A stretch of DNA of 64,000 bases from Lutispora sp003527145 (GTDB taxonomy: Bacteria; Bacillota; Clostridia; Lutisporales; Lutisporaceae): assembly GCA_029983695.1 (NCBI GenBank), contig JASBZB010000009.1, forward strand, positions 62,001 through 126,000. The letters run 5' to 3'. Each line of letters starts with the position of its first letter. Position 1 is the first letter of the stretch. The translations under genes and the position numbers were made by a program. Of this stretch, positions 16,103-24,954 are shown piece after piece. Below the pieces are notes generated by a model that did not search any database, was not told the origin of the DNA, and saw only the letters and a program-made list of their open reading frames with translations.

Positions 16103-16298
16103 TGTTTAATCTTATAAGCAGTTTATCAATATTTATTCTTCTCATTTGAGCAGCCTGCTCAATCGTTAACCTTGACAATCCCCCTCAGCCGCATCCAAGT
16201 CTATCAATTTGATAAAATCTGAAGACTTTTCGAGATTTGGGATATTGTTTTATTATATCGGCTATAACTGAGTTTTTTGTGATCATATCTCTATGCAT
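16086..16298 (-). CDS. Candidate selenoprotein, DUF1858/ScdA-N-like, UGA at codon 38
   Basis: Read with TGA (16185-16187) as selenocysteine, the frame from ATG 16298 gives 70 residues: MITKNSVIADIIKQYPKS, then IDRLGCGUGG, then LTIEQAAQMRRINIDKLLIRLN. Both halves match the small helical domain found in DUF1858 and ScdA/RIC N-termini (pattern: hydrophobic start, Gly-Cys loop, TxEEAA helix, LN end), in which Cys residues occupy the loop where U falls. An 8-bp palindrome TTGAGCAG-C-CTGCTCAA (16146-16162) forms a hairpin whose apical loop is about 28 nt after UGA and has G in its first two positions, as bacterial SECIS elements require. It starts nine bases after the upstream stop codon; the ribosome binding site is weak. 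A nonsense-broken gene is the alternative. Confidence 0.5.
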
Positions 16299-16307
16299 GG
16301 TATTCTA

Positions 16308-17027
16308 TTAATCGCAATAGGGGTTTTCATCATTTATTTGAGGAGGATTAAAGTTTGGAATATCTACAAGCTCAAAAGTATCACAGAATTCTTCTTCTGA
16401 GCACTCATCAGTGATTTCACAGGTTCCAAATACAGGTATGCATAATTGAACCTCAGCATCAAATTTAATAGCAACAAAAATTCCTATATTTGTTATGAGG
16501 CTACCACCTGTAAACTCATTGTTTTCTTCATCTATAATCGCTTCGCTTAAGCATTGCAGTTCAAAGGCCTCTTGATCGACAAAATGAAGCAATCTATTGA
16601 ATGTCTCCTCTGTTGCTCCCGGATATATTCTTCTTACGCTGAAGTTAAAGCACAATTCTCCGTTTGGTCCTTTTGATAATGCTGTTCCGGCCGGCACGCA
16701 TTTTACCCTGAGCCTGATAATATTTCCTTTGAGATCCTTAGCAAATACTTGGCAGCAGCACTTTCCCGAAAACCTGAGCCTTTTCTCCGAATTTGTGGAA
16801 GCATTCTTGATTTGAGGATTTATAATCGTACAATTTCTTAGTATTAATGTGGGTTCAATGCTTCCTTTAAAGTTCTCATGGCATTCATCGACTTCAAACT
16901 CAATGCCTTCCACACATTCTCTTAAAACGAATTCATCAAATACCTTCTTAACTTTTACACATTCTCTGAATACCGTGGTTTCCCCCATGGTTATTGAACC
17001 AGTGCATTCTACCTGAGGCAATGGCAT
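16308..17027 (-). CDS. Cysteine-rich protein of unknown function (239 aa)
   Basis: I do not recognise the family. The protein is cytosolic-looking (no signal peptide or membrane helix), beta-strand-rich, and has about 19 cysteines spread over the whole length, including CCC near residue 90 and an acidic cysteine-bearing tail (DECSEEEFCDTFEL). Repeated phrases FRECVKVKKVFDEFVLRECVEGIEF suggest a duplicated short motif near the N-terminus. Cysteine-rich beta proteins of this kind are often spore coat or exosporium proteins in Clostridia, but that is only an inference. GGAAGGTG precedes ATG 17027. It is divergent from the 472-residue gene and precedes the UGA-containing gene. Confidence 0.75.
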   Translation of the reverse strand: MPLPQVECTGSITMGETTVFRECVKVKKVFDEFVLRECVEGIEFEVDECHENFKGSIEPTLILRNCTIINPQIKNASTNSEKRLRFSGKCCCQVFAKDLKGNIIRLRVKCVPAGTALSKGPNGELCFNFSVRRIYPGATEETFNRLLHFVDQEAFELQCLSEAIIDEENNEFTGGSLITNIGIFVAIKFDAEVQLCIPVFGTCEITDECSEEEFCDTFELVDIPNFNPPQINDENPYCD

Positions 17028-17179
17028 ATATGAACACCTTCCTTACATGATTATATCTTTCATAGTACATAATATGTAAAGTTATCTTTTTTGTGTAAAG
17101 AATTTGGTTTTAATAAACAACATAAAACTATAACCAAAGCCATATAATTTTGTAGGCTATTAAAAAAGGTGGTAGTAGG

Positions 17180-18598
17180 ATGTTCAACGCTTATGCTTAT
17201 AGAGTTATTTTAGAAGCTAAAGGGAATAAATTTTTAATTTACTACGATAACTCAGCAATATATTGCAAAGCATTAGATTTTGATGGAAATACAAAAGAAA
17301 CCATATTAATAGACAGCGTATATGATAGCTTTTTCTGCGCTAAATCTCAGGAGGATGATATATATTTGCTGTGTCAGGGGCGAAACAAGACTTTCTTGCT
17401 TTTAACCTTCGACGGTGAAGGATGGAATATGGAAGAGCTATCTCTCCGCAAAGACTTTGGGAGCATTATTCCTATGGGACTATTCGCATTGACTGACGGT
17501 ATACATATCATATACGCAAAGAAATTACCACTTGATTTCTATTATGACTTGTTTCAATTAAGAAGGACAAAGGATGGCTGGGAAAAAAACTTCATATCTG
17601 AGATATACATCAAAGCAATGGAATTTTCAATAGATGTTAAATCAACAGGCTTTGATATGCTTCATCTGGTATCAACATTATGCGATGGCGAAATCTCATC
17701 CTTAAATTATTGCAACTATAATGCAAAAAGCGGAAAATGGATTAAAACTCCTATAATCAATCTAAACCGCAATAACATATATATAAAGATGCTGATCTAT
17801 GAAAATAACCTGAATTTGTTTTGCTATAGCTTGGATAATAATATGCTTAACTTATTTTATTTCACTAAGCAGTTGAGAAGAGAACCTATCTTTTTGCTCA
17901 TTGATATTATTAAGCTAAATGTTGTATCAAAAGATTCATACATGGTCATGGAGCTTAATGATGATATATTAAAAATTTGCTATGCTGATAGTGAATATTA
18001 TTATGAAAACAACTATAATGTATTTTTAAAACAATGGGAAAAGTATGATCAAATACCTTTAAACCAGCTTCCTAACTTATATATTGTCAAAGAAATAAAG
18101 GATAATTTGGATTTTGGCATAGATTATAGAGAGGCAATATGTTCAATAGATGATAAGCTTGAAGTTTTATATCCTTACAATGAATCCATGATTATAGAAG
18201 AATACAAATCAAATGATAATATAGTTTCCTCTGGCAAAGCTTCTATGATACTGGATCAAATGGATCTGCTGACAGAAAAGGTAGAAATCTTGAATAGAAA
18301 AATAAATAAATTAGAAGAAAAAAATATTTATAAAGAAGCAATGCCTAGAAAAGAAAGAATGAATGAAGCTTCCCATAAATACAACACCCCCACTCTCAAG
18401 CAAAGCAACTTCAGAGAAAATTTTATGAAATCAAGCCCCACATCAATAAAGCTTAATCACTCTCCTTTGCTATCTGGGGTTGAATCTGAAAAGCCAATAA
18501 TTATAGAGGAAAGCAAAGAAAAAAATGAGGTATCCGGCGAAGAATACCCCAATAAACCAAAAGGTTTTATAAAAGCACTCACTGAATGGTTCAAATGA
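17180..18598 (+). CDS. Unknown protein, beta-propeller-like N-domain and charged C-terminal tail
   Basis: 472 residues, no recognised family. Residues 1-350 show many short beta-strands with YxNxxxGKWIKTP and DGWEKNFIS-type segments typical of propeller-like repeats. Residues 353-385 form a coiled coil (MILDQMDLLTEKVEILNRKINKLEEKN), followed by a low-complexity Ser/Asn/Lys-rich tail ending in KGFIKALTEWFK. No signal peptide is seen. GGTGG and TAGG lie just before ATG 17180. It faces rarA tail to tail with ten bases between. A structural or spore-associated role is possible but not shown. Confidence 0.75.
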   Translation: MFNAYAYRVILEAKGNKFLIYYDNSAIYCKALDFDGNTKETILIDSVYDSFFCAKSQEDDIYLLCQGRNKTFLLLTFDGEGWNMEELSLRKDFGSIIPMGLFALTDGIHIIYAKKLPLDFYYDLFQLRRTKDGWEKNFISEIYIKAMEFSIDVKSTGFDMLHLVSTLCDGEISSLNYCNYNAKSGKWIKTPIINLNRNNIYIKMLIYENNLNLFCYSLDNNMLNLFYFTKQLRREPIFLLIDIIKLNVVSKDSYMVMELNDDILKICYADSEYYYENNYNVFLKQWEKYDQIPLNQLPNLYIVKEIKDNLDFGIDYREAICSIDDKLEVLYPYNESMIIEEYKSNDNIVSSGKASMILDQMDLLTEKVEILNRKINKLEEKNIYKEAMPRKERMNEASHKYNTPTLKQSNFRENFMKSSPTSIKLNHSPLLSGVESEKPIIIEESKEKNEVSGEEYPNKPKGFIKALTEWFK

Positions 18599-18608
18599 TC
18601 CATTGAGT

Positions 18609-19943
18609 CTATTTATTTTTTAAATTTGCAAGATGCTTCTTAATATCCTTTTCATAGCCATTATCTGAAGGGGAGTAATATGTAATACCCAATAAATCGT
18701 CAGGCATATACTGCTGCTCCACATAATTTTGTTCGAAATTATGCGGATATTTATATCCTATGCCATATCCATGCTTTTCTGCATCTTTAAAAGCAGCATT
18801 CCTTAGATGATATGGGACAAGCCCTGTATTCTTACTTTCAACATCTTCTAAAGCTCTATCAATGGCCAAATAGGATGCGTTGCTCTTTGGTGCGGTCGCT
18901 ACATAAATTGCAGCTTGAGCCAATATTATCCTTCCCTCCGGCATGCCTATCATCTTTACTGCCTCTGCTGCATTCATTGCAACAGTAATTGCCATCGGGT
19001 CAGCATTTCCCACATCTTCTGATGCACAGATAATAATTCTCCTGGCAATAAACATGGGATCTTCGCCGGCATATATCATTTTAGCCAGGTAATGTATTGC
19101 CGCATCAGGATCGGAACCCCTCATGCTTTTAATAAAAGCAGATATGGTATCGTAATGATTATCGCCTGTTTTATCATAATTCAATGCTTTTTTTTGAATA
19201 CATTCAGAAATTATATCCTTGTCAAGGACTATCTCATCCTGAGAATTTTTCTCAGTAGAAATTACGGCCAATTCTAAAGCATTTAGAGCCTGGCGGGCAT
19301 CTCCGTTTGATAAAGCAGCCAGAAGCTTCAAAGCCTCATCGGTTATTGACGCATTAAAGGCTCCCAATCCTTTTTCCTTGTCCTTTAGACATCTAATGAT
19401 GATTTTTCCTATCTCTTCTTCCGACAATGGATTAAGCTTAAAAACAATAGACCGCGATATTAAAGCATTATTTACTTCAAAATACGGATTTTCTGTAGTT
19501 GCACCTATTAATATCAAAGTCCCATCTTCAACGAAGGGCAAAAGGGCATCCTGCTGAGCTTTGTTAAAACGATGTATCTCATCAATAAATACTATTGTTT
19601 TTTGCCCGTTCAAGGCTCTTCGGCTTTTAGCTTCATCCACAGCTCTTTTTATCTCTTGAATCCCCGAAGACACAGCATTTATTTGCTCAAAATATGCTTT
19701 TGTAGTATTTGAAATTATCCTTGCCAGAGTAGTTTTGCCGCTTCCTGTCGGGCCCCATAATATTATTGAAGTGAGCTTATCTGCTTCTATTGCTCTATAT
19801 AAAAGTTTTCCGGGGGATATTATATCTCGTTGCCCTACAAATTCATCCAAGGATTCAGGCCGCATTCGCACAGCCAAAGGACCTTCTTTCTTTAGGTCTT
19901 CCTTAAACTTGATATCGAACATACTTATTTGATCTTTTTTCAT
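18609..19943 (-). CDS. rarA: Replication-associated recombination protein RarA (AAA+ ATPase)
   Basis: Clamp-loader-like AAA+ ATPase acting at stalled replication forks. Seen: MFDIKFKEDLKKEGPLAVRMRP, the RarA signature at the start, Walker A GPTGSGKTT (64-72), Walker B VFIDEIHRFNKAQQD, sensor GATTENPYFEVN, and the C-terminal tetramerisation domain with KSMRGSDPDAAIHYLA and YKYPHNF. 444 residues from ATG 19943; a GTG at 19967 lacks a binding site. Followed tail to tail by the 472-residue gene, with no clear operon partner. Confidence 0.95.
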   Translation of the reverse strand: MKKDQISMFDIKFKEDLKKEGPLAVRMRPESLDEFVGQRDIISPGKLLYRAIEADKLTSIILWGPTGSGKTTLARIISNTTKAYFEQINAVSSGIQEIKRAVDEAKSRRALNGQKTIVFIDEIHRFNKAQQDALLPFVEDGTLILIGATTENPYFEVNNALISRSIVFKLNPLSEEEIGKIIIRCLKDKEKGLGAFNASITDEALKLLAALSNGDARQALNALELAVISTEKNSQDEIVLDKDIISECIQKKALNYDKTGDNHYDTISAFIKSMRGSDPDAAIHYLAKMIYAGEDPMFIARRIIICASEDVGNADPMAITVAMNAAEAVKMIGMPEGRIILAQAAIYVATAPKSNASYLAIDRALEDVESKNTGLVPYHLRNAAFKDAEKHGYGIGYKYPHNFEQNYVEQQYMPDDLLGITYYSPSDNGYEKDIKKHLANLKNK

Positions 19944-19996
19944 TAGAAATACCAACCTTTCGGACACGCAATAATAAGGGTCAATTACTGTTCTGC

Positions 19997-20542
19997 CTAA
20001 AACTTGACCTGTACATTATGTCTTTCAGTTTCATCTGCCTGAAAATAGGGTTCATCCTTAAAATTGAAGATATTTGCAATCAAGCTATTGGGAAATATTT
20101 GCTTAAAATTATTATATAGCATCGCAGTATCATTATAAAACTGTCTTGCATATCCTATTTTATCCTCTACATTGGCCAATTCAGCCTGGAGGTGAACAAA
20201 ATTCTGGTTTGCCTTCAGGTCTGGATAGCTTTCAGCAAGTGCAAACAGCTTGCTCAAGGCGCCTCCTATCTGGTTGTTTGCATTCATGGCATCTTCCGGA
20301 GTTTGAGCATTGACATATGTATTCCTTGCCTTTATGACATTTTCTAAGGTTTCTTTTTCGTGGGAAGCGTAGCCCTTTACCGTTTCTACAAGATTTGGTA
20401 TCAGATCAAATCTCCTCTTAAGCTGAACATCGATTTGAGACCAGGAATTTTTTACCCTGTTTCTTCTTGTTATAAGCCCATTATAGACAGACATGACTCC
20501 ACCCAATATAACTGCTAAAATTATGAGTACAATCCATTTCAT
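19997..20542 (-). CDS. LemA family protein
   Basis: Membrane-anchored LemA-type protein (181 residues), a single N-terminal helix (residues 3-22) then a long helical domain exposed outside or to the cytoplasm. Seen: YNGLITRRNRVKNSWSQIDVQLKRRFDLIPNLVETVKGY, the LemA signature, and ENVIKARNTYVNA. Function is unknown, but lemA is very often next to a DUF2207/YgcG-type gene, as here, and the pair is thought to act together at the membrane. Starts 23 bases after the DUF2207 gene, with GGAGG upstream. Confidence 0.93.
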   Translation of the reverse strand: MKWIVLIILAVILGGVMSVYNGLITRRNRVKNSWSQIDVQLKRRFDLIPNLVETVKGYASHEKETLENVIKARNTYVNAQTPEDAMNANNQIGGALSKLFALAESYPDLKANQNFVHLQAELANVEDKIGYARQFYNDTAMLYNNFKQIFPNSLIANIFNFKDEPYFQADETERHNVQVKF

Positions 20543-20565
20543 ATTTATTCCTCCTTAAATATCTT

Positions 20566-22401
20566 TTAAAAGGCGCCTGTTCCGCCGCCTCCGCCTCCGC
20601 CTCCACCACCTCCGGAGAACCCTCCGCCACCGCCGCCGGATGATGAGATCTGTGAGACAGCTTGCTTATATGTAGATTCCGTTGCTCTCGTAACCGTGCT
20701 TGTTACAGTATTCAGAGCGTCAAAATGATTGAATCCGCGGCCATAATATCCATAATACATATAGGTAAGTCCCTTGTTATCGAAATCTTCTTCTTTGAAT
20801 ATAACCTTTAGCTGTTTTATTACTTCCTTTGCCACTCCTAAAGATATTGCATAAACTAAATAGTGCTCCCAAAGTATTACCGATGGCAGCTCAGCTTTAT
20901 CCAGCATGCTGAAATGGGTGAGAAACCTCTTGAACGCTTTCCACATTTGAAACTGAAGCACACCGTATTTGGATCTTCTTTTTACAGTTATTGAGTATAT
21001 CATAAGCGTCAAAGAAGTTAATAATAAAGCCGCAAAGCCCGGTATATTTTTATGAGCTATTATCGTATATATTGCCAGAGCAAAGCCCAATAATGAAGCA
21101 ATTATCCCCAGCGCCATACCTTGAACTGATGTTTTATCAAAGAAATTAAAAGCCTCTGCTTCTTGTTTGATATGCTCAAACCAAGCATCATAATCAGATT
21201 TGAAATTCTGGGCTCCGGTTTCACTCTTTGCATAGTTCTCGATATCAGCTAAGGATACCCTATTGCTGCTTCCTATATTATGGAATATCCAATCGATAAA
21301 AAAGGCCTCATGCTTTGAAAGTCCGGATGCATCTGTGCTTTCATTTAATATAAAAGCATAATTTATATCATCTGATTTGCTCAATATGCCCTTTTTCTTT
21401 GTTGCTTCCATGCTCAGGCTTATATATTTTCTTCTCACTAAATCCATGAGTGTAGCGGTTATATCTCGAGGATTTATTCTCCCAAAATTCCATAATACAG
21501 ACATTACCGCGGGAGAATAATCAGCGGGCAGCTCCCTGTAATAAGTGCCTTCAAATGCAGTTTTATACTCTTTATCATACTTATAATATATATAAGCTAT
21601 GAGCAAGATTTCAATAGCCGAATATAAAAATGTAAAGAAAATAAGCGCCCTGGCTATTTTCCTTTTTGAATTTGCTTCATCCGCCCATCTTTTTTCTTGG
21701 CCCATGATCTCATTCAATGCATTTTTATCTATAACATTGTGTGAGGCTTCTATCAATGATACCGGGAACAATATTCTTGCTTCAACAAAATTGTGAGGCA
21801 TCAGCTCACCTAATGACAAGACTACATTTCGGCCACCTTTAATTTCAATGTTTCCGGACAAGGGCCCATGGGCAAATGCTTTTATATCTCTGCTGCTTGC
21901 GCCTTCAGGCAAGCTTAAATTTATCTTAAAGTCACTGATATATACCTCTGTATCTTCACCCATGAACTTCCAATATAACTCTGCGGTATCGTTGTATTTC
22001 ACCGCAACATTCAGTACCCTATATTTTATGATGAATTTTTTTATCTCGTCCTTTGATTTTGAATAAATCTTTATCCTTAAACCGTCAGATTCCTCTAAAA
22101 TTTCATATGTATTGTTATTTTTTGTGTGCTTTTCTGTTATAGGGATCTGACCGTCATATCCGATCATTATTTCAATATTATCTATTCCGCTTGAACCTGA
22201 TGTTACCAATTTCCTATAGACTCCATTAAACTCGCCTTTAAAGTCATATGTTATGGTCTCTTGAACATCCATTGATCCATCTGAATTAAGATGTGCTTCT
22301 GTATGAAATGCATCTATTGAATAACTCCTGTCGGCTTCCGCTATTGACGTGCCAAAACTTAGAACTAATACCACAATTAAAAACGAAACCAGTTTCTTCA
22401 A
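20566..22401 (-). CDS. DUF2207 membrane protein with glycine-rich tail
   Basis: 611 residues. Signal peptide at residues 1-23, extracytoplasmic DUF2207 beta domain (DRSYSIDAFHTEAHLNSDGSMDVQETITYDF, to about 220), a helix near 250-275, a cytoplasmic helical part with NPRDITATLMDLVRRKYISL, two adjacent helices around 425-465, and a C-terminal run of mostly glycine (last 30 residues, SSGGGGGGFSGGG type). Start is TTG 22401 with GGGGGTG upstream. It pairs with lemA downstream. Function unknown; such glycine tails are normal in this family and should not be mistaken for an artefact. Confidence 0.9.
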   Translation of the reverse strand: MKKLVSFLIVVLVLSFGTSIAEADRSYSIDAFHTEAHLNSDGSMDVQETITYDFKGEFNGVYRKLVTSGSSGIDNIEIMIGYDGQIPITEKHTKNNNTYEILEESDGLRIKIYSKSKDEIKKFIIKYRVLNVAVKYNDTAELYWKFMGEDTEVYISDFKINLSLPEGASSRDIKAFAHGPLSGNIEIKGGRNVVLSLGELMPHNFVEARILFPVSLIEASHNVIDKNALNEIMGQEKRWADEANSKRKIARALIFFTFLYSAIEILLIAYIYYKYDKEYKTAFEGTYYRELPADYSPAVMSVLWNFGRINPRDITATLMDLVRRKYISLSMEATKKKGILSKSDDINYAFILNESTDASGLSKHEAFFIDWIFHNIGSSNRVSLADIENYAKSETGAQNFKSDYDAWFEHIKQEAEAFNFFDKTSVQGMALGIIASLLGFALAIYTIIAHKNIPGFAALLLTSLTLMIYSITVKRRSKYGVLQFQMWKAFKRFLTHFSMLDKAELPSVILWEHYLVYAISLGVAKEVIKQLKVIFKEEDFDNKGLTYMYYGYYGRGFNHFDALNTVTSTVTRATESTYKQAVSQISSSGGGGGGFSGGGGGGGGGGGTGAF

Positions 22402-22468
22402 AATTTCACCCCCTTTAGCTTACATATCTATAATATATAACTATATCCATATTATTATCAATAGTTTT

Positions 22469-22500
22469 AAAAAAAATGGAGCGTATTTCATACACGCCCC
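22469..22500 (-). terminator. Terminator of the ornithine operon
   Basis: Minus strand GGGGCGT ... ACGCTCC stem followed by ATTTTTTTTAAAAC, fourteen bases after the orr stop codon. Confidence 0.85.
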
Positions 22501-22513
22501 ATCAATCAATAAA

Positions 22514-23575
22514 TTATTTTATTACTTTTTCCACGTATTCAGAGGTTGATGTCAGGAGCAGAGCTCCATAATCCAATGTGAATTCGACAATGTCGCCTAT
22601 GGAATAGTCCCTGCAGCTGTCGGTTACGTCTATTATCATATGATCGCTGCTGGCTCCTAAAATGATTATTGCATCATCTTTAGGACTAAGACCGTCAGGT
22701 CTTACATCCTGCCTGCCTGCAGCCAGTATGGCTCTTTTTCTTATTCCTCTGTCCACATAGGTAGGTTTATTTCCGAATGCATCCACACCTATTTCTCCTA
22801 TAGGCACTGATTGCTTTTCCTTGAGCTCAATTATCTCAGCACAAAAAGTAAAGCAATCATAGAAGGTTCCTTTTATACTGTTTCCATGAGCTGTCTCATT
22901 GCCTAAAACAATGGATTCTCCGAGCCTCAGATTGTTAATCCTTTTAGGCATTGCCCCTTCTTCCAAAAGGTATAAACTGCTTGAGTTGCCCCCGGATATA
23001 ATGGAAAGCTTTATGCCAAACCTTTGCTCTATGCGGTCAGCTATATCTGTCAGCTTTGATAAATTATCAGCCTTAGGGATTACAGCACCATAACAAGTCA
23101 GATTAGTTCCTATTCCGATAAGCCTTATGCCATTAAATTCCAAAATTCTGCCTGCATATTCCACAGCCTCATCTGCCCAGACTCCTTCTCTTAGATCACC
23201 AAGATCTACCATGAGTATGATATCATGAGTCTTTCCTTTCTTTATCGCAGCATTTGATAAAGCACTTATAACCTCATGCTCAGAGTTAAGGCTGATATCA
23301 GCATAATCTATTACCTCATCCACTTGGGACAGCATAGGTATTCTGAGCAGCATTTTAGGCAGATTGATATTTCTCATTTTCATTAAATTTTCTATTCTTG
23401 AATCCGCTAAATATGCTGCACCGCCTCTGGCCATTGCTTCAGCAGCCTCCGGGATTCCGCAAAAAACTTTTGTAACCGCCGAAACGCCGATTCCATAATG
23501 CGCGCATTTTTCAACCAAGAATCTCGTGTTGTTCTCTAATTTTGCTAAATCAATCTTTAAAGCAGGATAACGCAT
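22514..23575 (-). CDS. orr: Ornithine racemase
   Basis: PLP enzyme of the alanine racemase N-domain fold that interconverts L- and D-ornithine, feeding D-ornithine to the aminomutase. Seen: YPALKIDLAKLENNTRFL, PLP lysine K36 in VTKVFCG, MVDLGDLREG, SGGNSSSLYLL, and the end of the family without the separate C-terminal beta domain of true alanine racemases. 353 residues, close to the A. sticklandii enzyme as I recall it. Last gene of the operon; RBS GGGAGG before ATG 23575. Specificity for ornithine is inferred from context. Confidence 0.92.
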   Translation of the reverse strand: MRYPALKIDLAKLENNTRFLVEKCAHYGIGVSAVTKVFCGIPEAAEAMARGGAAYLADSRIENLMKMRNINLPKMLLRIPMLSQVDEVIDYADISLNSEHEVISALSNAAIKKGKTHDIILMVDLGDLREGVWADEAVEYAGRILEFNGIRLIGIGTNLTCYGAVIPKADNLSKLTDIADRIEQRFGIKLSIISGGNSSSLYLLEEGAMPKRINNLRLGESIVLGNETAHGNSIKGTFYDCFTFCAEIIELKEKQSVPIGEIGVDAFGNKPTYVDRGIRKRAILAAGRQDVRPDGLSPKDDAIIILGASSDHMIIDVTDSCRDYSIGDIVEFTLDYGALLLTSTSEYVEKVIK

Positions 23576-23594
23576 TTTTATCCTCCCTATTATA

Positions 23595-24950
23595 TTATTT
23601 TATATTAAGACTATTTTTCATCAGCTTCAAAGCATCTTCAGGATATTTCTTAGACAATACTCCCAATGAAGCAAAAATATAGTGGTTGTCAATAAGTACC
23701 TGCGTATCACTGCCAGGATAAAGTTCAAGACCTCTGCCGTCATCTGCAGCAGATTTTAATATTTCTACTCTATTAGGCAGCCGGGTCAAAGCTCCGCCCG
23801 TTCCTATAATATATTTTATATTTGTCAAGTCTTTGCCTTCTGCAATGGTCTTTTTGCCTGTAGGTCCGTATATATATCTAAGAGTTCCTGCATGCCTTTC
23901 CAAGGCTGTCAATACTGCCTCTTTTGTAAGCCTTTCGATAAACCTTTTCTCTTCTTCTGTTTCAGGTATAGGTTTTGCATTTTCAATGAGCTCTTCTAGA
24001 TTTGAAAATTCATCTTTTAATTCTTCCAAGCCTATTTTTTCTACTATATGATTAATATTTACAAATACTCCCAAATCCCCTTCCACAGTTCTCTTTGCAT
24101 AGGGTTCGGGACTTATGAGCATTTTATTGATTTCTTCAGAGCCTTCCGTAACAGAATGAACATCAGTAGTGGCTCCGCCTACGTCAAATATTACCAGATC
24201 TCCCAACTCGTCTTTCAACAGCTTGGCTGCTTCCATAACAGCTCCCGGAGTTGGAATAATAGGCCCGGTAACCATTTCTCGTACAGTACTCATACCCGGA
24301 GCATGAATTATATGCTCTTCAAACACATCCTGGATCACTTTTCTCGTAGGCTCAACATTCAATATATCAACCTTGGGATATACATTATCTACCAAATATA
24401 GCTTAACCCCCGCATCCTCGCATATCTCCGCAGCTTCTTCCTGGTTTTCTACATTGCCTGCATATATGATCGGTATATCCAAGCCCAAAGAAACTAGTTG
24501 CTCCATATTGTACAAAGCTGTCTCTCTTTCTCCGTAATCAACGCCACCGGCTATAAGTATTATATTGGGGTTTATATCCTTTACTTTTTTGAGATCCGTT
24601 CTTCTCAGTTTGCCTGAAGTGACCATTTTGATAATGCCTCCGGCTCCCAGAGCAGCTTCCTTTGCAGCTCTGACAGTCATGTCATAGACGAGCCCATGCA
24701 CAGTCATCCTTAAGCCGCCTGCAGCACTGCTGGTTGCAAGCATTTCATCATAGATTATATCATGTGCCTTCAAATTATATTTCAAATCATCTATGGCGCC
24801 TTTTAATCCGACGGTAACATCCCCTGCCAGTACAGAGGTAGGGGCTTGCCCCTGCCCTAAAAACTCAGGACAGGGGGATCCTATGCCTCTAAAGGCGTTT
24901 ATTACAGTTGTAGTACTTCCAATTTCAGCAACTAAAACATCGATTTTCAT
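23595..24950 (-). CDS. GlmL/MutL-family B12-mutase reactivase-like ATPase
   Basis: Actin-like ATPase of the MutL/GlmL family (451 residues). Seen: phosphate-binding AEIGSTTTVINAF (9-21), GGVDYGE, DVGGATTDVHSV, EGDLGV and GTGGALTRL. Relatives accompany glutamate mutase (GlmL) and ornithine aminomutase, and are thought to release damaged cobalamin and reload the enzyme. Placed directly after oraE (the start is five bases beyond the oraE stop) and before orr, so reactivation of OraS/OraE is the natural role, by inference. Confidence 0.85.
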   Translation of the reverse strand: MKIDVLVAEIGSTTTVINAFRGIGSPCPEFLGQGQAPTSVLAGDVTVGLKGAIDDLKYNLKAHDIIYDEMLATSSAAGGLRMTVHGLVYDMTVRAAKEAALGAGGIIKMVTSGKLRRTDLKKVKDINPNIILIAGGVDYGERETALYNMEQLVSLGLDIPIIYAGNVENQEEAAEICEDAGVKLYLVDNVYPKVDILNVEPTRKVIQDVFEEHIIHAPGMSTVREMVTGPIIPTPGAVMEAAKLLKDELGDLVIFDVGGATTDVHSVTEGSEEINKMLISPEPYAKRTVEGDLGVFVNINHIVEKIGLEELKDEFSNLEELIENAKPIPETEEEKRFIERLTKEAVLTALERHAGTLRYIYGPTGKKTIAEGKDLTNIKYIIGTGGALTRLPNRVEILKSAADDGRGLELYPGSDTQVLIDNHYIFASLGVLSKKYPEDALKLMKNSLNIK

Positions 24951-24954
24951 CCTG

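Noticed and set aside
16146..16162. Palindrome as a terminator
   Set aside because: No U-run follows, and it lies inside a continuous protein-like frame; a SECIS role explains it better.
20566..20640. Glycine-repeat tract as sequencing artefact or frame error
   Set aside because: Glycine-rich tails are normal at the C-terminus of DUF2207 proteins and the frame stays open to a proper stop.
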